From Chitinophagaceae bacterium (GTDB lineage: Bacteria; Bacteroidota; Bacteroidia; Chitinophagales; UBA10324): DNA of 64,000 bases. Shown in pieces: positions 60,732 to 64,000 of the stretch (positions are counted from its first letter, which is position 1; every line of letters starts with the position of its first letter). Both the position numbers and the translations under genes were made by a program. The stretch covers positions 62,001-126,000 of the forward strand of contig CANIPU010000007.1 in the NCBI GenBank assembly GCA_947469485.1, read 5' to 3'. Under the pieces are notes generated by a model. It was not told where the DNA came from and searched no databases. It saw only the letters and a list, made by a program, of their open reading frames with translations.

Positions 60732-62390
60732 ATGAAGAAAATTATATCGCTTCTCGTTTTTCATTTTTTGATTTTCATGTATTGCTTTTCATATTCACAA
60801 ACTTCAAATTTTCACAAATACCAGATTGAACTTACTGATAAGCATAACAATCTTTTTTCTCTTTCACAGCCGGAGGAATATTTGTCAACCAAAGCAATTG
60901 AGCGTCGACAAAAACAAAATATATTAATAGATTCTTTAGACTTACCGGTTTCGCAATTATATATTGATAGTATAAAAAGTACCGGAGTTTCAGTTTTATA
61001 TTCTTCAAAGTGGCTAAACTCAATCACTATTTTCACAACCGATTCACTTGCTTTAATCAACATCAATTCATTTCCGTTTGTTAAATCAATTAAGCCAGTC
61101 GGAAAAAATCTTTCAAATCATAATCAAGGTTCATCGGTTTTTAATTCTTATCAAAAAGCAGAATGCAGTACTGATAATTATTATGGCTTTGCGTTCAACC
61201 AGATAAATCAGGTTAATGGTCAATCCTTGCACAAAAAAGGATTTAAAGGAACCGGAATGTTAATTGCTTATCTTGATGCAGGTTTTCGGAATGTTGATTT
61301 GTTACCGGCATTCGACTCACTAATAAATCGTAACGGAATTATTGCAACACATGATTTTATAACAGGAAACGACTCTGTGTATGAAGATGATAATCATGGT
61401 GCGTATTGCCTTTCTATTGTTGCCGGCAATATGCCAGGGTACTATGTAGGTACTGCACCCGATGCTGATTTTATTTTGCTTCGGACTGAATATGGAGCAA
61501 CTGAGTACCCTGTTGAAGAAATTAACTGGGCAGCAGGAGCTGAGTTTGCTGATAGCATTGGTGCCGATATTATTTCCAGTTCACTTGGCTATAGTGTATT
61601 CGACGACACAACATTCAATCATTCATTTTATGATATGGATGGTAGTACAAATCCTTCGTCTATAGCGGCGCACATTGCTTCATCAAGAGGAATAATTGTT
61701 TGTAACAGCGCAGGCAACAGTGGTGCTGATACAACTTGGCGATTTATAACTGCGCCTTCTGATGCCGATAATATTCTCACAATTGGTGCTGTTGACAGCG
61801 CAAATAATTATGCATTGTTTAGCGGGCATGGTCCAACTTTCGATGGACGCATAAAACCTGATGTGGTTGCCCGTGGAGCTTCTACATGGTTCATTGACAC
61901 CAATTTCGGGACAGTAAGAGAAGGAAATGGCACTTCGTTTTCGTGTCCCTTAATTGCTGGTTTAGTTGCTTGCTTATGGCAGTCACACCCTGATAAAACA
62001 AACGGGCAAATAATGGATGCTATTCGTAGAAGTGGATCAAAATATTTTACACCTGATAATAACATTGGTTATGGTATACCGAATTTTGCTTTTGCCGATT
62101 TGATATTAAGTGGTTTTAATGAGCAAAGCCTTTTATCAACTGATTCAATAATTGTTTACCCAACAATTTTTTCAAACGAATTAAAACTTAATCTGAAATC
62201 AAAAACCAATCATGAGATTCTTACTCAGTTTATTGATATGTCAGGAAAACTAACCGATGAAACTTGTTCAAATACCAATATTGGATTTAACGAAATAACC
62301 ATAAATACAACAAACCTTACAGCAGGTGTATATATGCTGAAAATCAGCTGTGGAACTAAATTTTATTACGAAAAAGTGATAAAAATTTAA
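60732..62390 (+). CDS. S8-family (subtilisin-like) serine peptidase with T9SS sorting domain
   Basis: 552 residues. Signal peptide about 1-22, then a pro-region of roughly 120 residues. Catalytic triad of family S8: Asp in LIAYLDAGFRN near residue 182, His in DDNHGAYCLSIVAG near 221, Ser in GNGTSFSCPLIAGLVA near 404, with the oxyanion Asn in VCNSAGNSG near 328. The His motif reads HGAYC where HGTHV is more usual. The last 75 residues are a T9SS type A domain (GVYMLKISCGTKFYYEKVIK). It would be a surface or extracellular protease. Confidence 0.92.
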   Translation: MKKIISLLVFHFLIFMYCFSYSQTSNFHKYQIELTDKHNNLFSLSQPEEYLSTKAIERRQKQNILIDSLDLPVSQLYIDSIKSTGVSVLYSSKWLNSITIFTTDSLALININSFPFVKSIKPVGKNLSNHNQGSSVFNSYQKAECSTDNYYGFAFNQINQVNGQSLHKKGFKGTGMLIAYLDAGFRNVDLLPAFDSLINRNGIIATHDFITGNDSVYEDDNHGAYCLSIVAGNMPGYYVGTAPDADFILLRTEYGATEYPVEEINWAAGAEFADSIGADIISSSLGYSVFDDTTFNHSFYDMDGSTNPSSIAAHIASSRGIIVCNSAGNSGADTTWRFITAPSDADNILTIGAVDSANNYALFSGHGPTFDGRIKPDVVARGASTWFIDTNFGTVREGNGTSFSCPLIAGLVACLWQSHPDKTNGQIMDAIRRSGSKYFTPDNNIGYGIPNFAFADLILSGFNEQSLLSTDSIIVYPTIFSNELKLNLKSKTNHEILTQFIDMSGKLTDETCSNTNIGFNEITINTTNLTAGVYMLKISCGTKFYYEKVIKI

Positions 62391-62442
62391 ACTAGAAAAT
62401 GCAAATCTTGATACTTGTGTCTTGATACTTGCTTCTCCTAAT

Positions 62443-62450
62443 TATATTTG
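62443..62450 (+). promoter_or_regulatory. Candidate -7 promoter element overlapping the pyrR start region
   Basis: TATATTTG matches TAnnTTTG and overlaps the TTG at 62448 by three bases. If used, transcription begins near 62455 and translation must start further in, for example at TTG 62469. Confidence 0.35.
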
Positions 62451-63017
62451 CCCAAATCTGTTCAACTTTTGCAGCCGCGCATTATACTCACGCCAGAAAA
62501 ATTTTCTTTCACTATTGAAAGATTATGCAGGCAGTTGATTGAAGTTCACGGAGATTTTTCAAATTCCATTATTATAGGAGTTCAGCCTAGAGGAATTGTT
62601 TTAGCGAAACGAATTCAAACCCGTTTATCTGTGCTTTTGAAGAAAGAAATTGTATTTGGAATTATTGATCCTACTTTTTACCGAGATGATTTTCGTTCTT
62701 CAGAAAAGCAACTAACACCTTCACAAACCGAAATTGATTTCATGGTGGAAGGAAAAAAAGTGGTGCTTATAGACGATGTGTTGTATTCCGGTCGAACCAT
62801 TCGGGCAGCTATGGATGCACTGCTCGATTTTGGTCGGGCAGAAAAAGTAGAATTGCTAGTGCTTGTAGATAGAAGATTCACTCGTCACCTGCCAATTCAA
62901 CCTGATTATGTTGGGAAAAGTATTGACAGCATAAGCAGCGAAAAAGTAAAAGTGGAGTGGAAAGAAAAGGAAGGACAAGATAAAATCTGGATCATACCTA
63001 AAACCGATAAAGAATGA
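62448..63017 (+). CDS. pyrR: Bifunctional pyrimidine operon regulator/uracil phosphoribosyltransferase (PyrR family)
   Basis: 189 residues with a phosphoribosyltransferase fold: PRPP loop VVLIDDVLYSGRTIRAAMDA near residue 104, preceded by the family motifs ILTPEKFSFTIERLCRQLIE and SIIIGVQPRGIVLAKRI, and LLVLVDRRFTRHLPIQPDYV near the end. PyrR either makes UMP from uracil or controls pyrimidine genes at RNA level in Gram-positives; in Bacteroidota the enzyme role is more likely. There is no ATG; TTG at 62448 or 62469 must serve. The end overlaps pyrB by 4 bases. Confidence 0.9.
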   Translation: MPKSVQLLQPRIILTPEKFSFTIERLCRQLIEVHGDFSNSIIIGVQPRGIVLAKRIQTRLSVLLKKEIVFGIIDPTFYRDDFRSSEKQLTPSQTEIDFMVEGKKVVLIDDVLYSGRTIRAAMDALLDFGRAEKVELLVLVDRRFTRHLPIQPDYVGKSIDSISSEKVKVEWKEKEGQDKIWIIPKTDKE

Positions 63018-63937
63018 GTTCACTCAGCGTTAAACATTTACTTGGAATAAAGTATTTAACTGTTGACGACATAGAACTCATTTTTAAAACCGCTGATAGT
63101 TTCAAAGAAGTTATTAATCGGCCAATCAAAAAAGTTCCTACACTTCGCGACACAACTGTAGTGAATTTATTTTTCGAAAACAGCACCCGAACCCGCATTT
63201 CATTTGAGCTTGCTGAGCGTCGACTAAGTGCTGATATTGTGAACTTCAGTGCAAGTTCATCATCTGTGAGCAAAGGAGAAACACTTATTGATACTGTCAA
63301 TAATATTCTAGCAATGAAGGTCGATATGGTGGTGATGCGCCATCCCTCACCCGGTGCGCCAGTGTTTTTATCACGACACATTAATGCCAGTATCATAAAT
63401 GCAGGCGATGGTACACACGAACATCCCACACAAGCATTGTTGGATGCTTATTCTATCCGTGAAAAACTTGGCAAAATCAAAGGCAAAAAAGTTTGCATCG
63501 TTGGCGATATTCGGCACAGCCGCGTTGCGCTTTCCAATATTTACTGCTTAAAAAAATTAGGCGCTGAGGTTATGCTTGTTGGTCCGCCAACGCTAATGCC
63601 AACTTACATTGAATCACTCGGAGTGAAAGTTGAATACAATTTAAAGAAAGCACTTGAGTGGTGTGATGTGGCAAATGTGCTTCGTATACAATTGGAGAGA
63701 CAGGATATAAAATATTTTCCTTCATTGCGCGAATACGCTTTGTACTTCGGCATCAACAAACCATTGCTCGAATCACTAAAAAAAGAAATTGTGATAATGC
63801 ATCCTGGTCCCATTAACCGAGGTGTTGAAATCACCAGCGATGTAGCCGACAGCACTCATTCTATAATTCTCGATCAGGTTGAAAATGGAGTTGCTATTCG
63901 TATGGCTGCGCTTTATTTATTAAGTGGAAGGAAATAA
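63014..63937 (+). CDS. pyrB: Aspartate carbamoyltransferase catalytic subunit
   Basis: 307 residues; makes N-carbamoyl-aspartate, the first committed step of pyrimidine synthesis. Carbamoyl-phosphate-binding motif STRTRISFELAERRL near residue 57, then MRHPSPGAPVFLSRH, HPTQALLDAYSIRE near residue 137, DIRHSRVALSN, and the aspartate-binding MHPGPINRGVEI near residue 262. No regulatory subunit (pyrI) is seen. Start codon overlaps pyrR by 4 bases, so the two form an operon. Confidence 0.96.
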   Translation: MSSLSVKHLLGIKYLTVDDIELIFKTADSFKEVINRPIKKVPTLRDTTVVNLFFENSTRTRISFELAERRLSADIVNFSASSSSVSKGETLIDTVNNILAMKVDMVVMRHPSPGAPVFLSRHINASIINAGDGTHEHPTQALLDAYSIREKLGKIKGKKVCIVGDIRHSRVALSNIYCLKKLGAEVMLVGPPTLMPTYIESLGVKVEYNLKKALEWCDVANVLRIQLERQDIKYFPSLREYALYFGINKPLLESLKKEIVIMHPGPINRGVEITSDVADSTHSIILDQVENGVAIRMAALYLLSGRK

Positions 63938-64000
63938 AAGAGCTATTTCTTAATACCATTTAATAACCAGTTAACTTCTGGAAGCCAATTAAGATTAAAG

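Noticed and set aside
1-64000. CRISPR array, rRNA operon or IS transposase
   Set aside because: I saw no regularly spaced repeats, no rRNA-like sequence and no transposase motif; the only mobile signature is the tRNA-Ser element.

Overview
The window is from an AT-rich member of the Bacteroidota. Evidence includes four secreted proteins with C-terminal type IX secretion (T9SS) sorting domains, ECF sigma factor/outer-membrane-barrel loci, DUF5723- and DUF2795-type proteins, a FucP-type sugar permease, promoters of the TTTG-N18-TAnnTTTG type, and a general lack of Shine-Dalgarno sequences. The genus cannot be named from the sequence alone.

Layout. (1) 1-2036: the end of a polysaccharide O-acetylation locus (MBOAT acyltransferase plus AlgX/AlgJ-like SGNH protein), closed by a strong terminator. 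(2) 2037-23942: a 21.9 kb integrated element in the 3' end of a tRNA-Ser(UGA) gene. A 24-bp direct repeat marks both ends. A tyrosine integrase lies beside the intact tRNA, followed by two small HTH (excisionase-like) proteins, a KilAC-type antirepressor and a VapE-type replication ATPase. This set, with no relaxase and no virion genes, resembles a phage satellite or non-conjugative island. (3) 24173-63937: chromosomal genes for envelope, cofactor, tRNA-modification and pyrimidine functions.

The cargo of the element is the main finding. On the minus strand, eight genes lie head to tail from 19629 down to 5967: an Xre-type regulator, a UvrD-like helicase fused to a RecB/AddB-like nuclease, a type III DNA methyltransferase (motif IV reads DVPY rather than DPPY), a type III restriction subunit with an added C-terminal domain resembling an S24/LexA peptidase fold, both subunits of exonuclease VII (XseA, XseB), a secreted OB-fold protein, and a 1102-residue RecQ-like helicase with a long unidentified N-terminal region. 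Start/stop overlaps and short gaps suggest one transcription unit that recognises, cuts, unwinds and degrades DNA. A 17-bp palindrome over the regulator's GTG start and a G10 tract just upstream suggest autoregulation and possibly phase variation. The element also carries a staphylococcal-nuclease-like protein, a widespread Bacteroidota protein of unknown function, a DUF2971-like protein and about 1 kb of odd non-coding DNA.

Right of the tRNA, in order: a 1282-residue SBBP-repeat T9SS protein; folC with an ExbB-ExbD-TonB operon; a minus-strand cluster (PlsC, YdjM-like hydrolase, polysaccharide deacetylase, formyltransferase, TrmN6-like methyltransferase); an uncharacterised protein plus rdgB; two successive ECF sigma/membrane protein loci; a PlsC-gatC-ABC ATPase-adenosyltransferase run; ispD-queA; an ABC permease; a sugar permease; a thioredoxin-like T9SS protein with a barrel protein carrying a heavy-metal-binding tail; a geranylgeranyl-reductase-like flavoprotein; a lipoprotein/DUF5723 pair; another T9SS protein; mnmA; a lipoprotein; a subtilase; and pyrR-pyrB.
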